Shown here: in pieces, positions 1 through 21,509 of the stretch
Position numbering within the stretch: position 1 is the stretch's first letter
How the letters are laid out: every line of letters starts with the position of its first letter
Source: Apostichopus japonicus
Taxonomy: Eukaryota; Echinodermata; Holothuroidea; Aspidochirotida; Stichopodidae
DNA: 64,000 bases
Assembly: GCF_037975245.1 (NCBI RefSeq)
Contig: NC_092572.1
Coordinates: 25,081,989 to 25,145,988 of the forward strand
Reading direction: 5' to 3'
Position numbers and translations under genes: made by a program
Notes under the pieces: model-generated
Told to the model about the DNA's origin: nothing
What the model saw: only the letters and a program-made list of their open reading frames with translations
Databases searched by the model: none

Positions 1-1150
1 TCCACAGTAATAACAAACACTAAGGATTGTCAAAAACAATAGGCCTATTGGAAACGTTTTATTTCCATCCTGTTTTCCTTGTTTAGATCGACATGACAAA
101 CTGCATTTTGATTGTGTGATATATCATCGAATTCATATCACTATAATATATATATTAGTGGTGCTAAAGACCAAAGGCCAATGATTTCATATATATATTC
201 ATTGAGAATGTATACGCCTGATGTAGGCCTTTAATGTGCCTGGATGTCTTGTTCTTGTTATGCACCTGATTTTGCTTTGCTAGTGAAAAAACATCTTTAG
301 TAGTATACACAAGTGAACTGTCAGCTTGTGGTGTAGTCCCATGATTGATAAATGTAAATGCTATGAATTTAAAGATCCCAGCACTCAATAATTAATTATA
401 TTTCAGGGGTGTAGCTAGAATTTTATTTTCAGTGAGGTCAAATGGTTATCTAGTGTTACCTTTGAAATATTAATAAAATGCTGCTTGGTTTCTTCTTCTT
501 TAGGTGGGGGTGGGTTTGATTCGGGTGGTGTAGGGGAATAATAGGGTTTGGGTCGGTTGGGGGATTAAGATGGGGTTGGTGGAAAATATGTGGCGGCCTA
601 GGCCCCATTGTGCTCCATAAGTTGCTGGTATTGCTTTTCTTTGACAACTTTTATTGGCATTTTCAGTGGATACGCTCATTGCTAACATTAATCTGGATGC
701 CTTAGCTACCTGGCTAGATAATAAGGGTTGAATTTGACAGCAGCTACTATTCTTTACAGTTATTAACTACATATTGGTGATCTGTCTACTTTTTCTAACT
801 TATGATTGATTTCAGTATATATACATTATGATGAAACAATGCATGTATGCATATGAGTATGATACTTACATATATTGAATGATATATACGTTGTTTACAG
901 CCCTTGTAAATTTGTATTACTTTATTGTAGGTTATATAGTGATGATGAATGCATAAACAGGCCTATCACAGATTTAACAAAATGATGGGCCTGTGAATAT
1001 CTTTAATGAGTGGTGAGAAGTATTATATTGTTTGTAGGTGTTTACTTGCGACGCCTTGTACCCATCTGCAATTATCATAGTACATATACTTAAAAGAAAA
1101 GAAAATCTGAAATGTCAATATCATTAATTTACATAAATGAATGAAGATAC
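1..1150. other. No confident gene
   Basis: AT-rich sequence with only short open frames. None has a convincing acceptor and donor pair. It is probably intron of the minus-strand coiled-coil gene whose last visible exon starts at 1151. Confidence 0.5.
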
Positions 1151-1276
1151 CTTGTCTAAGCTTTCTTTGTACTCGTTTCCCTTTTCTTGCTCCCTTGAAA
1201 GTTTTTCCTCAAGTTCTGTCTTCTTCGACTTCAGTTCATGCAGTTCATTTGTTAGTTCTTGAAATTCCGTAGTTTT
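1151..1276 (-). CDS. Coiled-coil exon (42 codons), left gene
   Basis: Reading the minus strand, an AG acceptor (positions 1278-1277) precedes exactly 42 codons and a GT donor (1150-1149), phase 0 to phase 0. The peptide starts KTTEFQELTNELHELK and is almost entirely E, K, L, Q and S with heptad-like spacing of L and hydrophobic residues, so it is a coiled-coil segment. Length and phase match the 126-bp coiled-coil exons of gene C at 58.7-62.5 kb on the other strand. The gene continues beyond the left edge. I do not recognise a named family. Confidence 0.65.
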
Positions 1277-1740
1277 CTTTGAAAGAGTAATCAATCATCA
1301 GTTACCAGACTCATTTGATAATCTTACACATTGTTCCATGTCGTGAGAGTATTTTAAGTATTATATTACAATATTATTGCAAAGATATTATAACTAATAT
1401 CCTATGAATGATTTCACTTCCGACGCTGGGCATGATGTTATATATTCAAGAATATACTGTACCATGGCAAAGAATTCACTTAGACTTTGCAGAAATTAGT
1501 TAGCTTTAGTTAGAGTGCTCCAAGTTGTCATTTTTGGATCTAGTTGTATCTAAACGTTATCCAGTAGTTCGATTACATTAAATAAACAGCTGCCTCTTTC
1601 CACATCTTTCTTTTTCATAACATGAAGTACCTCGTTTACATTCAACATTGGTTCTTTAAGCTTTATAAAATATCCACGAGGGGCAGGGCGATATAAGAAT
1701 TGGCAGCATGTAAACATACAATGTCAAGAATGGAAAGTTG

Positions 1741-2410
1741 GTACAATGATATCTTTTAATGGATTATATTCATATAGGGGTTGGGCCGGATTTAACATCC
1801 AACATCCAACATTGAGAAAATGTGATTTATCCTCAACCATATAGGATAGTATGTAAAAATTACAATGCATATGATGTTTGATCATTGAAATGGCTGCAGT
1901 GTCAGTTTTTTATAGCAGTTGAATTAATATTTGGCAAAAGTATACCTTAGAGCTAATGAGTCCCTCGTTTTTGTTAAATGGAATGTATTCATATATTAAT
2001 GGTTGAGTTGTACGTAATGTAAAAAGAAATTAGTTCTTGTCGAACGATATGGGATAGTAGGTTCATATTTGGTATACACAAGATGCTTGATCACTGAAAT
2101 CATTTCAGTGCAGGTTATGTTACTTCCTAAATATTTTTATTTATACTCTATCAGAATTGGTAAAAAGTAGCTTGGAAACATGATATGTTGAGTTCATACT
2201 TGTCACAATGATACACCACCGCCCAGATGGGGTCGGTATTTTATTAAATGGACTGTATCCATATTAATGGTGGCGGACTTGATCTGAAAAAGGGAATTCC
2301 TTCTTAAACAGATTTGATAGACACTTCATATTTGGTATCGGAATGATGCTTGACCATTGTAGTGTATTTAATGCCAGTTCCTTTGGTTGGGCAAATATTC
2401 ATGAGATATC
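1741..2410. repeat. Diverged tandem triplication, ~250-bp period
   Basis: Three degenerate copies start near 1745, 1970 and 2235. Each holds a 'taaatggantgtattcatat...taatgg' segment followed, at similar distance, by 'gatgnttgatcantgaaat'. Copies are clearly related but well diverged, so the duplication is old. It lies in the intron between coiled-coil exons. Confidence 0.5.
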
Positions 2411-4045
2411 AAAATCGTATGTGATGACTTCACGTCGTCACCATTCTAATGTTTTCTGATGATGACTTTTGTACAAATAAGCTGAAACAAAATTGGAAAG
2501 CCTACAAATATATGTGTTTGTACATGTTGATATCAAATTGGACACACATATATTAACTTTGACACTTCACTTTTATCGACATTTATAACGTTTGGCTCTC
2601 CGTACATTTGGAATGTATAGTTAACTGCTGGTAATATACTATTATTTGGAGTTTTCCCTAAACTGAACACTGAGCAGCAATATCTTCTGTGGATAAATGA
2701 CTTCTACAAATGTACAGAAAACAAATACACTTCCAGCCAAACTGCCAATGTGGCATCACATACTTTGCTGCTGCTATGGAACTTCATGGACCTGTACAAA
2801 ATATTGACAATACTTTCACAGCATTTTTAGAAACACTCATCTGCTGCAATGTGAATTTCACTTGAGTTATGAAGATATGATCTAAAACTGTAAAGAAAAA
2901 CAAAGACACACACACAAACAGTGAATAACTCGTGGTGATGCCTTATAGCAGATAGCTGCTTAAATATACGTACTAATACATGTGTGGCCCCTATTGGGCG
3001 TTACTTCGATAATTGCCATTCGGACCCTGTTAATGTAGAGACATTTCATATCTTCAAAGTTGTTTTAACTTCATGAAACTTGCCATACAGGTCCAAATAC
3101 AGCCATTTTTGTGAAAATGTTGGGTACTTTATTTTATTTGAATTTGAATTGTCATGATATGACATACCTTTTATGAAATATCGAATCCAACTATTCCATA
3201 AATACAGAATAACTATAACGATGACATACACATGCTGCATGTTTTTGCCCTACACTTCTTTTCTGTGCTTCACCCGTCCAATACGTTGCCATACACTGTC
3301 AGCATTATCATCCCCAAGGTTATTCATGAAGTCACAACTACTTAACAAAAAAATACCTGTTTTTGTTGTTTGTGTTGTTGTTTAAAACATATATTTAAGC
3401 TAGACGTGCACATAAGAAATACATTACAATGCCAGACCTTTCTGAAATCTATTTGATTCTCATGGCAAATGCTTGTGCATGTACTGTACAGGCTTACGCA
3501 AGGATTAAAGTAACTACAACTTGAACTGCAAACATTTGGTTATAGTATTTATCATCCTAATGATACATTTTACAGTTAAATACAATCATAGACGTTCTTA
3601 ACTTAATCTTTATTCCATTAAGTCTACCTCCTTATAACTTAACCTCTCTAAGTAGGCCTTCATCAAACCTTCTTCACCGCGCTAATGAATTCAGTGTGTT
3701 TATTAACGTTTGTTCTCACTCTAATACTCTCAAGGACAGTGAACTACATATTCAGGTTTATTTTACATGTCTCGCAGCTTATTTCTGGCGTTTACCGTAC
3801 TACTTGTAAATCTTTCCTCTACCATCAATACTTAGAACTTGTAATCCAGTAAATGTAAAGGTAATATTCATATGTTCTTAAGGAATCGAGAGATCGAATG
3901 TCATCGTTCACACATGTCATTACTTAAATATCGCGCCCCTTGATTAGTTATTATATATACATGCATTGTTAACAGTCTTACACTTAAATAAACTCAAAAT
4001 CATCGCCTACACTACACAAATATGTTCTGATAAATAGTGTCTTAC

Positions 4046-4159
4046 TTTAGTTGACGATATTTCTTCACGGACTGCTGCAGCCACGCCCTCGTGAATAGTC
4101 TCTTGGTCATTTTCATTGGGTTTTGTAATTCCCTGTAGTCTTCTTATTCTATCCTTGAT
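4046..4159 (-). CDS. Coiled-coil exon (38 codons), left gene
   Basis: Minus strand: acceptor ending ...ATACAG at 4161-4160, 38 open codons (IKDRIRRLQGITK... to ...REEISSTK), then a GTAAG donor at 4045. Phase 0 on both sides, so it joins in frame to the exons at 4978-5118 (upstream) and 1151-1276 (downstream). The composition is charged and alpha-helical with a break around a GITKPNEND loop. Same gene as its neighbours; function unknown. Confidence 0.6.
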
Positions 4160-4199
4160 CTGTATAAGAAGTTATGTATGAGAGACAATTACGGACAAC

Positions 4200-4709
4200 C
4201 AGTGGCGGACTGGCCACACGGGCATTTGAGTAATGCCCGGTGGGCCGGTGGGCTGCGGAGCCAGGTAAAACTTATAGCCCATTTTCACAGTAGTAAATAG
4301 AATACAGACGGGCTGTATAGAATATATTTTTAACTGTTGGAAGCAGCTCATTAAATCACCATGTTAGTTAGTCTTTTAGTTCGTAACAAAAGAACGTGCT
4401 ATTGGCAACCCGTCAGTGATAATGAATTTTTTTTAGTTTTTTTTTTCATTTTTTTTCAAGCATGTTGTCACGAAATGCTTGAAAAACTAAATAAAATCCA
4501 GTCTAAATCAAATATTTTTGTCTATATTTTGAGAAGTATATCACCATTTTTCATCTAGGCATTCCTTAACTTAAACAAAAATCGCAATAGACCCCTTTGA
4601 CCCCTCCCCCAAGACGGCGATCACTATGTAAGTAACAAATCAATGAATAATAGGCCAGTCTAGATGAAAAGTACCCGGGCTGGTTTTAAAACCCATTCCG
4701 TCCCTGCTG
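4200..4709. mobile_element. Short non-autonomous DNA transposon (hAT-like ends)
   Basis: The element starts CAGTGGCGGACTGG and ends with a related inverted end (CCGTCCCTGCTG). A 5-bp duplication ACAAC lies at 4195-4199 and 4710-4714. CAGTGGCGGA-type termini are common on hAT elements. At about 510 bp it cannot encode a transposase, so it was mobilised in trans. It sits in an intron of the left coiled-coil gene. Confidence 0.55.
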
Positions 4710-4977
4710 ACAACTACATATACCACAAAATGTAATGCAATACTAAAGCAATATATATTTTACCACGAGTTGAAATTGCCAACCGCAATTCCATAAAATA
4801 TTCTACGGACGTGAACCTCAACTCTTTGACACTAAATTTTCTTTCCGAAATCATTTTGAAAACTTGCGAAGCTCTAAAGTTTTCAAATAAGTCGAATATA
4901 CGAGCATAAAATGTCTGAGATTCCTTCACATACTCACATAATCTATCCCATGTATTTGTTTTTCCCCTTAAACTTAC

Positions 4978-5118
4978 CGACAGTGAAGACGTTAGCACTT
5001 CCTCGTCTGAATTTCCCTCTGCCCGCAAACGTTCTTTTAATTCCGTCATTTTGTCCTCCAGTGTCGTGTTACGTTCTTCAACTGCCTTCAAATTTGTCAC
5101 AACCACGTGTTTCAGTAC
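4978..5118 (-). CDS. Coiled-coil exon (47 codons), left gene
   Basis: Minus strand: acceptor ...GTGTTTAG at 5120-5119, 47 codons beginning VLKHVVVTNLKAVEERN, then a consensus GTAAGT donor. Phase 0 at both ends. The middle (AVEERNTTLEDKMTELKERL) is a clear coiled coil; the C-terminal part is acidic and Ser-rich. It is the most 5' confident exon of this gene in the window; I could not place its start codon. Confidence 0.65.
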
Positions 5119-7172
5119 CTAAACACGTGATTTTTCTTCACAAATTCCTTTTCTTGATCCAAATGCTATTTAAATTTCTTCTGTTTAATGTTGGTTTTCC
5201 TGCTCATAACCACTGGTACTTTTGTGCTTTCCATTAACTGCAAAAATTGGTAATAATAATGATGAAAATGAGATAACAAAATGGTTACAAAATGTGAGTG
5301 AGAAAAGCATCCGATTTCTCTTGATTTAAGTTATTCACATTGCGCATATCAGCATAATGTGAAGCTTCAATATTGTTTTGCATTATGTTTGCTTCAACAC
5401 AAAACAAAACAATTTGAACTGTTCATTTTCATGTCTAATTTGTATATTCAACGAATTACTTCATATTCTGAACTTTATTTATATTTCATATATTAACGGA
5501 TAAACTACAATAACTCCCTCTTAACTATTGCTTAAATTTGTCTCTAAAGTTGGTGCATCTTCCCTTTTCAGATACATCTTTTATGATACATTACAATTTC
5601 CTTTCTGAAATCGTTCGGACAGAAGAAAGTCTTGGCTATTAGTTCATATTACAAATCATTGGTAGCTATCATGGTAAGCACACTTCATGAACTGAAAATA
5701 TCTTTAATAGTATGACTTTATAGCTGCATCAGTAATTAATTAGATGATTCTGAAAGATTCAATTCTAATATCATGGTACTTACAGGTGAGGCTTCCGTGT
5801 AAATTCATCCATTTTGTGATGACATAGGTAGAGGCACAGTAAAAAGGGATTTGCGAAGAATTCGAAATCTAGACCAATGAGAAATTTGAAACTATTGGGC
5901 TTTATACTTTTGAAAACCAAGGTTAAAAAGTGTATAGATGTTCTTTTTAAAACTATCAATATTATTGGCAAGTAATTGCTGCAGCCATGAACCTTAGATA
6001 TACCAGATTGATTACAATAAACCTTGGACATATCTTAGATGTATCTGTGACTTTGATGTAGACATTAACCCCAGATGAATCCTAAGACTGCCATTCGACA
6101 AGCAAATGCTCATCATAAATGAAAGAAAGACTAATGTAACTGATGGATAACAATGATTGGGATTTGTGTGATAACGTATAGTTTATCACACAGAAGTCTC
6201 CACAGAGCAAGAAACAGTTATTTCCATTTTCTTTTTACCTTTACCTGTACATTGTTTCACGTATCGAAACTTCATTAATTTGACATTATTCACTATTTCT
6301 CCTCCTATCCAGCCATTCTTTAAAAGCTGGAACCGAATATTCTTAATTTTAATGCTAGTTCTCACCTCATTTGCTAATAAGTGGTTATTATTATATATGG
6401 TGGACCGATTACAGTTTGCTTTTTTCCTTAACTATAAGCTGTTACAGTATCCTTCGAACCCTTATTCTTCTATAGCATTATGTGATAAACTATGTAGAAC
6501 ACAAACGAGTTTGAGAAATATCATACTTACACCAGGAGCTTGTAGTTAGACAGCTGCAAAGAAACTTCGGACTCTAAAACTTTAAAACTATGAAAATGAA
6601 TGATTTATAGAAAGTGACACCGATGTGAATCTCTTGTCACTTCAATCACAAGGTACATGCGAAGCTCGGTCAGACACACAAGGAACAATTTATTGATCAG
6701 ATCAAAGTCTGTTTAAGTTGGCAACTAACAAGAGTATTAAAATAAACAATACATTGCCTGGCCTTGATCAAATCTCTGGAATTGCTAGACATGTAACCTT
6801 TGTTCATGTCGGTATTTGCCAAAGAAAAATGTTGTTTTGATCGTTCTCACGACACGTATTCAACACTCATCCTTCCACCCGTATTAGCTTAGAAGCCATT
6901 TTGCAAATAATTGTATCAAAATCGATAACTATTGAAACAATAATTGCAATTGATCTCGAACTCTTCAAGATGATTTCACCAACTGAAACTTAAGTATTAA
7001 ATCGTCTATTTTTGAGAGAAAGAAGAAAATGTTAACAGAATGGGTATCTATACTGCGATAAAACTGCATCACTATATATGTTATTTTGATGGACCTAGCG
7101 GAAGTTTCATAAGAGGCACACTGGAATGAAACAACCAAAGAACACGTTAATATAGACAAATGAACAGACAGT
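5119..7172. other. No confident gene
   Basis: Non-coding as far as I can tell. Possible small minus-strand exons (5785-5813 and 6532-6554) have good splice signals but no connection I can prove. Confidence 0.4.
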
Positions 7173-7660
7173 CGAACGGTCGAACGGTCGAACGGTCGAA
7201 CGGTCGAACGGTCGAACGGTCGAACGGTCGAACGGTCGAACGGTCGAACGGTCGAACGGTCGAACGGTCGAACGGTCGAACGGTCGAACGGTCGAACGGT
7301 CGAACGGTCGAACGGTCGAACGGTCGAACGGTCGAACGGTCCAACGGTCCAACGGTCCAACGGTCCAACGGTCCAACGGTCCAACGGTCCAACGGTCCAA
7401 CGGTCCAACGGTCCAACGGTCCAACGGTCCAACGGTCCAACGGTCCAACGGTCCAACGGTCCAACGGTCCAACGGTCCAACGGTCCAACGGTCGAACGGT
7501 CGAACGGTCGAACGGTCGAACGGTCGAACGGGCGAACGGTCGAACGGTCGAACGGTCGAACGGTCGAACGGACGAACACTCGAACACTCGAACACTCGAA
7601 CACTCGAACACTTGAACACTCGAATAGTCGTACAGTCGAACACTTGATACACCTGATACA
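7173..7660. repeat. 8-bp minisatellite in homogenised blocks
   Basis: Unit CGAACGGT repeats about 21 times (7173-7340), then variant CCAACGGT about 19 times (7341-7492), then CGAACGGT about 10 times to 7572, then CGAACACT copies decaying towards TTGATACAC by about 7660. An 8-bp unit cycles through all three frames every 24 bp without a stop, which creates long spurious open frames on both strands. Confidence 0.95.
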
Positions 7661-8558
7661 CTTGATACATGTAAACACTACAGTAACATTAGAGACATTA
7701 AAGGAGAGTTAAGATGGAAGCGAATAGAGATATTTCTCGTATGATGGATATTCTCGTCTCTTTTTCTCTGCAGACTGCGAGACACTCATTGGGAGATACA
7801 ATAACTTCACAATGTAAGCTGACACTTCCATCGTTAATATCTTAAGCAAACTCTAGATATCACTAAGAGGATATACCACTGTCAGAAAACGTGATACTCA
7901 CTGAAACAGCCAAAACATTCCAATTTTTACAAATTTACAAACCCGATCAAAATATGTTGTTGAAAATCTACTATTTATTATTTAAAGGTTCCTTCAGACA
8001 ATTTGACACTCATTGGAAAGACAAAAACATTTTTACAGTGTGTTTGTGCACTTCAATTTTTTTTGCAACCACCTCCTTTTCAAACTGTTTGGATAGTTTG
8101 TGTCCCCAATGCCTACATACAAACACTTGCCAAGGTTCCTTAACTTTCTTTACTTCAAAAATCCCCCACATCAACCAAATATCCTGACACCCACCTCACA
8201 TTCACCCAGATATGTGTACTTACGTTGCTTACTACAAAGCGTACATAGTGACCAAGGGATGAGATAATTTTTGGAAATTACTCACTTCGTCAATTGAAAT
8301 TTAAATCGACATTTTCAAGCCACTTTGTTAAGTCATCTTTGAACTGATCAGCGTTGTGTTCAACAATAGTTTACCAACATATTGGGGGAAAATCGTCACT
8401 AATCACAAGAAATAAACAGCAAGACAAGTACACAGGTAAAAATGCATTTTGTTTGAATGAAAGTTGCATCTTTTTTATTTCATCGAACGAAATGAAGCGA
8501 AAACATGACAACTCCATCTGTTTATAAAATCTATTACACAGAATAACCACTCTTTATA
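7661..8558. other. No recognised feature
   Basis: AT-rich non-coding sequence; nothing with coding or repeat structure that I could support. Confidence 0.4.
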
Positions 8559-18099
<9,541 letters not shown>

Positions 18100-18760
18100 A
18101 AAACAGAAAGAAGAAATGACCTTTCTTACATTACATACACTAAAGATAAATATGAAAAAAAGTTAAATTGCGTACAGTTTCGAGCTATTACGACCGTAGG
18201 GGTTTCTTTATAGAAATCAATTAAATTTAACATCTTTCGTCAACACTGTCTGTCAATGCTTTGAATTGCATTGTCCTAAACATAAAACACGTACCTGGAA
18301 TTAAGACACTGAGTATAGCTTTGACTGTGCCCTTTTAGTGTCACTGTCTACATAATGAACTTTGACACGCCATAAATTTTTCAATCGGGCCGGCTGTAGC
18401 CCATTACCTTGGTAGTATAAATATAACCTTTATTACTTAACAACTTTATGTTCTACGTCGTCAAAATATAATTGAAAGGTTTATAGCTTTAGCTTTCGCG
18501 TTCTTTACAATGTACCCACCTTTAGATGAAAAAAGTATCATAAAACTACCTTCTGTACATTACATACACTGAAGAATTAAACAAAAGAGGTAAAACTGCT
18601 TACAGTTTCGACATCTTAAGTGTTTTTTCTTTCTTTATAAAACTCATTTGAAAGTGAAATTCACATTTCGTCGATACTGTCTGTCGATACTGTGAATTCC
18701 CTTTTCGTCAAACAAAACAAGGTACCTGGTGTAACAACAATGACGAGCTTCGACTCTTTA
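18100..18760. repeat. Diverged tandem duplication, ~430-bp period
   Basis: Two related segments (about 18120-18310 and 18545-18735) share 'ttacattacatacact', then 'acagtttcga', then 'actgtctgtc', then a GTACCTGG near the end. Part of the unit recurs once more around 25440-25520. On the minus strand the second copy reads ATGTCGAAACT followed by a GTAAGC donor, which could be a tiny first exon; the ATG is absent from the other copies. Confidence 0.5.
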
Positions 18761-19574
18761 GAATGAACCATACATTTTCAACTGGGCTGACTGGATATAT
18801 GGCTATTGACTAATCACAGTGCATCTTTAAAGCAAAGCACCATATTTACTCGGTCTAGTATTATATTTCTTGAACAAAAATTGTATGCTAGTAAAATCAT
18901 TTAAAAAACTAAAAATGAATTTTAAGTTTGGATTTATATAAACAAAATTACACGATTCTGGACATGTTATAGCTGAGATAATTCTTCATAGTAGTGCAAA
19001 ACAAGCAGAAAGCAGTGCTGTAGCGAGTCCCCCTTTAGTTGGCTCTAACTGTAGTCGTGTCACAAGTCCTGTCAAACCATTCCATATTTAGCCCAAGGGA
19101 AGTCAAGTGAGGCACACAGTCGAGTTAAGTCACCATATTAGTTAAGTTAAATTACCTTTATTTATGTCTAAATAACAGCAAACAGGACATTTCTAAAGTA
19201 TTTCAAGACACTAAATAATCGATGGATGTAAGTTATTTGGGCAACAAATTAGACACTTTGTTTAGGATTATCTTACATCGCAATAGGTATGAAAATCTAT
19301 CATAATTGATTTACATATCTTAGATGCAATTTAAAGACTGAATAATGTCAGTGTTACTATGAACGCCGACCATTTTATTTCACAGCATTTTACACCAAAA
19401 AGTCCTCGTTAGAATGCAAAATATTCTTCACTTACAGCAGATGATTTTACGCATTACCATCATCAGCATATTTGAAAGATCAAGAAACATATATTTACTG
19501 TAGTGTGTATTAGTTACACATTTAGGACAGCGACCCACCATTTGTATGTTTACATCCAAGTCGTTTTATGGAAA

Positions 19575-19746
19575 GCAGGCTATCAGTTGACTCGATTCAA
19601 ATGGGTCCTGACAGAAGCATCTCTTGGTTACATTAAGAAAACAAACCCTAAAGAGATCACGCAGGCTATCAGTTGACTCGATTCAAATGGGTCCTGACAG
19701 AAGCATCTCTTGGTTACATTAAGAAAACAAACCCTAAAGAGATCAC
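19575..19746. repeat. Exact 86-bp tandem duplication
   Basis: GCAGGCTATCAGTTG...GAGATCAC at 19575-19660 is repeated immediately at 19661-19746 with no difference that I can see. Perfect identity implies a recent duplication (or an assembly artefact). Confidence 0.95.
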
Positions 19747-20055
19747 ACATGTCCACCATGACGGGTGAGATTTTCGTTTTCATGCTTTCCTGATGAACAC
19801 TATATGGATATTATTACGTACCAACAAATACCGTAACAATGTCTCATCACGCTCCCGATCATGGATTTTGTCTAACCTTTATGAATTTGCTCGTGAAATA
19901 GGCATTTACAGGTGTCATGATTATGACAAATCCTGGCACTTTCCTGAACATTGCAGTTTGGGCATTTATGTATTAGTTTCCGAATTGACTCCTTCACTAT
20001 TTTGAGTACACATGTCATCACCAAACTGAATATACTTCATAACACAAGCACTTAC

Positions 20056-20103
20056 CTCTCTTAGGTAATCTGTATGCGTCATTTTGTTACCTTCACACAT
20101 ATC
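20056..20103 (-). pseudogene. Relic exon matching gene A exon at 28628-28666
   Basis: Minus strand: 16 codons (DMCEGNKMTHTDYLRE) between an AG acceptor and a GTAAGT donor, phase 0 to 0. It occupies the same order and phase position as the gene A exon ERYGKQAMTYEKE, sharing the G-K/N-x-x-M-T core. Part of a three-exon partial duplicate. Confidence 0.45.
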
Positions 20104-20477
20104 CTACGGGAAATGAAAACATACTTGGTGTAATCAATTTTAGCCCATGCAATTTATTTAACACATACAACAACAAAATAGTTATGCTTTCAGTGCGGAT
20201 ATAGTGACGGGATGTTTCAAGAAATGGATCCATATTCTCTAACAATAACATATTGACAGTTTTAACGAATACAATAAGGGCTACAGCTTAAGAGTGAATT
20301 CACATGTTTATGAGGTTATAAATAAGTCACTATCGGAAGGTCCATGATGTCGAGAAAAAACATGTTATTATTTATAACAGAACATACATATGGTAAGATG
20401 ACTTCCATGTATGTAATGAGAAGAATGTTACAAATTTACAAATTCCAATAATAAACGCTGCAGAAAATATCACCAAC

Positions 20478-20533
20478 CTCCCGGTGGCTCAAATCTCGAA
20501 GACGGTACCATGTACCAACAGGTATCCAAGTAA
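20478..20533 (-). pseudogene. Relic exon matching gene A exon at 29008-29063
   Basis: Minus strand, 56 bp, exactly the length of the gene A exon. It encodes TWIPVGTWYRLRDLSHRE against LWIPIAKWFILDSTGQWN in gene A. The shared WIPxxxW core and identical phase (1 to 0) show common descent. The donor is GTTGGT, weaker than consensus. Confidence 0.6.
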
Positions 20534-20652
20534 CTGAAAGGAATAAGACATACAGTTTACCAAAATGACCAACGTTTGGTTATGTGTGTATTATCATACT
20601 TCTAATCGCTGAATGGACATGAAATAATTCACAATAATTGCATCACACTTAC

Positions 20653-20729
20653 TATTGATATTTGTTTTCCTCAATCGATTAAAGACATATTTGTCTTCAA
20701 GTTGGTAAGGAAGTTAGCAACAGTCGAAT
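20653..20729 (-). pseudogene. Relic LRR-like exon with in-frame stop
   Basis: Minus strand, 77 bp, the same length and phases (2 to 1) as the gene A exon at 29338-29414, with the same opening (F-D/E-C-C) and ending (N-I-N). The fifth codon after the split codon is TAA where gene A has TTG, and the middle no longer matches. With that stop, this copy of the NLR tail cannot be read through. No NACHT exon is visible upstream of it. Confidence 0.65.
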
Positions 20730-21509
20730 CTGAAAGTTATAAAAAGGTAATTAGAAAATTATTATTACAATAGAGGAGCGCAGTTCTTTTAAAGTATTTG
20801 CTTTTCATTTGTATCAGGGCAGCTTTTGTAGTTGATGTTCATCATTGCTTGACTTTCTTTCTTCTTCATTCTTGATTTGTTTTCAAATGGATTTTTGGGT
20901 GTAAGTAAACTGGTATGAGAAATGTTTCTGGGGAGGAGATGTGGGAAATATCAGTCATATTCAGTAATCACTAGTTTGGTACTTTACAGGACAATGCTAT
21001 CCGAGACCATGTGTATCACAAAAGGAAACACACGTTTCCATAACAATCTAAATTTTTCATATTGAAAGTCATAGCAACACATTTTGTAAATAACATTATG
21101 AATGTGTTAAAGATGTCATATTACAACCATTATAAAATCAAGCTATAGATTTCCAGTCACAATAAAAGCTTGTAACCATACAAAATAATACATCAACTGC
21201 AACAGGAGTCATGTCATCATGTACCACCCTTCCATTGTCAACATAGCTGTGAAATTTCTGTCTATCCAATATCATATGTATCCTGGAGCATCAAGAAGTA
21301 ACTCATTTACTAAATTCTTCTTTTATCTTACAGTCTTTGGTCATTGCCTCAAGTGTTGTAAAGGTTCATGTAGTTATAAAACATCATTCACACGACTGCA
21401 ACGTTTGGAATTAATCGCAGCCTGAGGTAGCGTTGAGTTAAAGCTAACAAGATAGTATGTGTTTGTTAAGCTATTGCCAATAAAGAAGTCCTCAGTAGAA
21501 GGACATCGT

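Noticed and set aside
456-688. Minus-strand frames near the left edge, weakly reminiscent of a transposase C-terminus
   Set aside because: Too short and low in complexity (Pro/His-rich from a G/T-rich stretch) to support.
3167-3240. Minus-strand signal-peptide-like start with a GTATGT donor
   Set aside because: Hydrophobic starts are common by chance in AT-rich DNA, and no downstream extracellular exon follows.
5785-5813. Possible first exon (M-D-E-F-T-R-K-P-H, phase-2 GTAAGT donor) for the left coiled-coil gene
   Set aside because: The next coiled-coil exon at 5118 needs phase 0 and hits a stop in phase 2; no linking exon found. A possible 23-bp exon at 6532-6554 is likewise unconnected.
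6965-7678. Long open frames on both strands (up to 237 codons) with RSTVRPFD- or RTVERSNG-type repeats
   Set aside because: They are products of an 8-bp repeat that has no stop in any frame; several frames are open at once and none has other coding signs.
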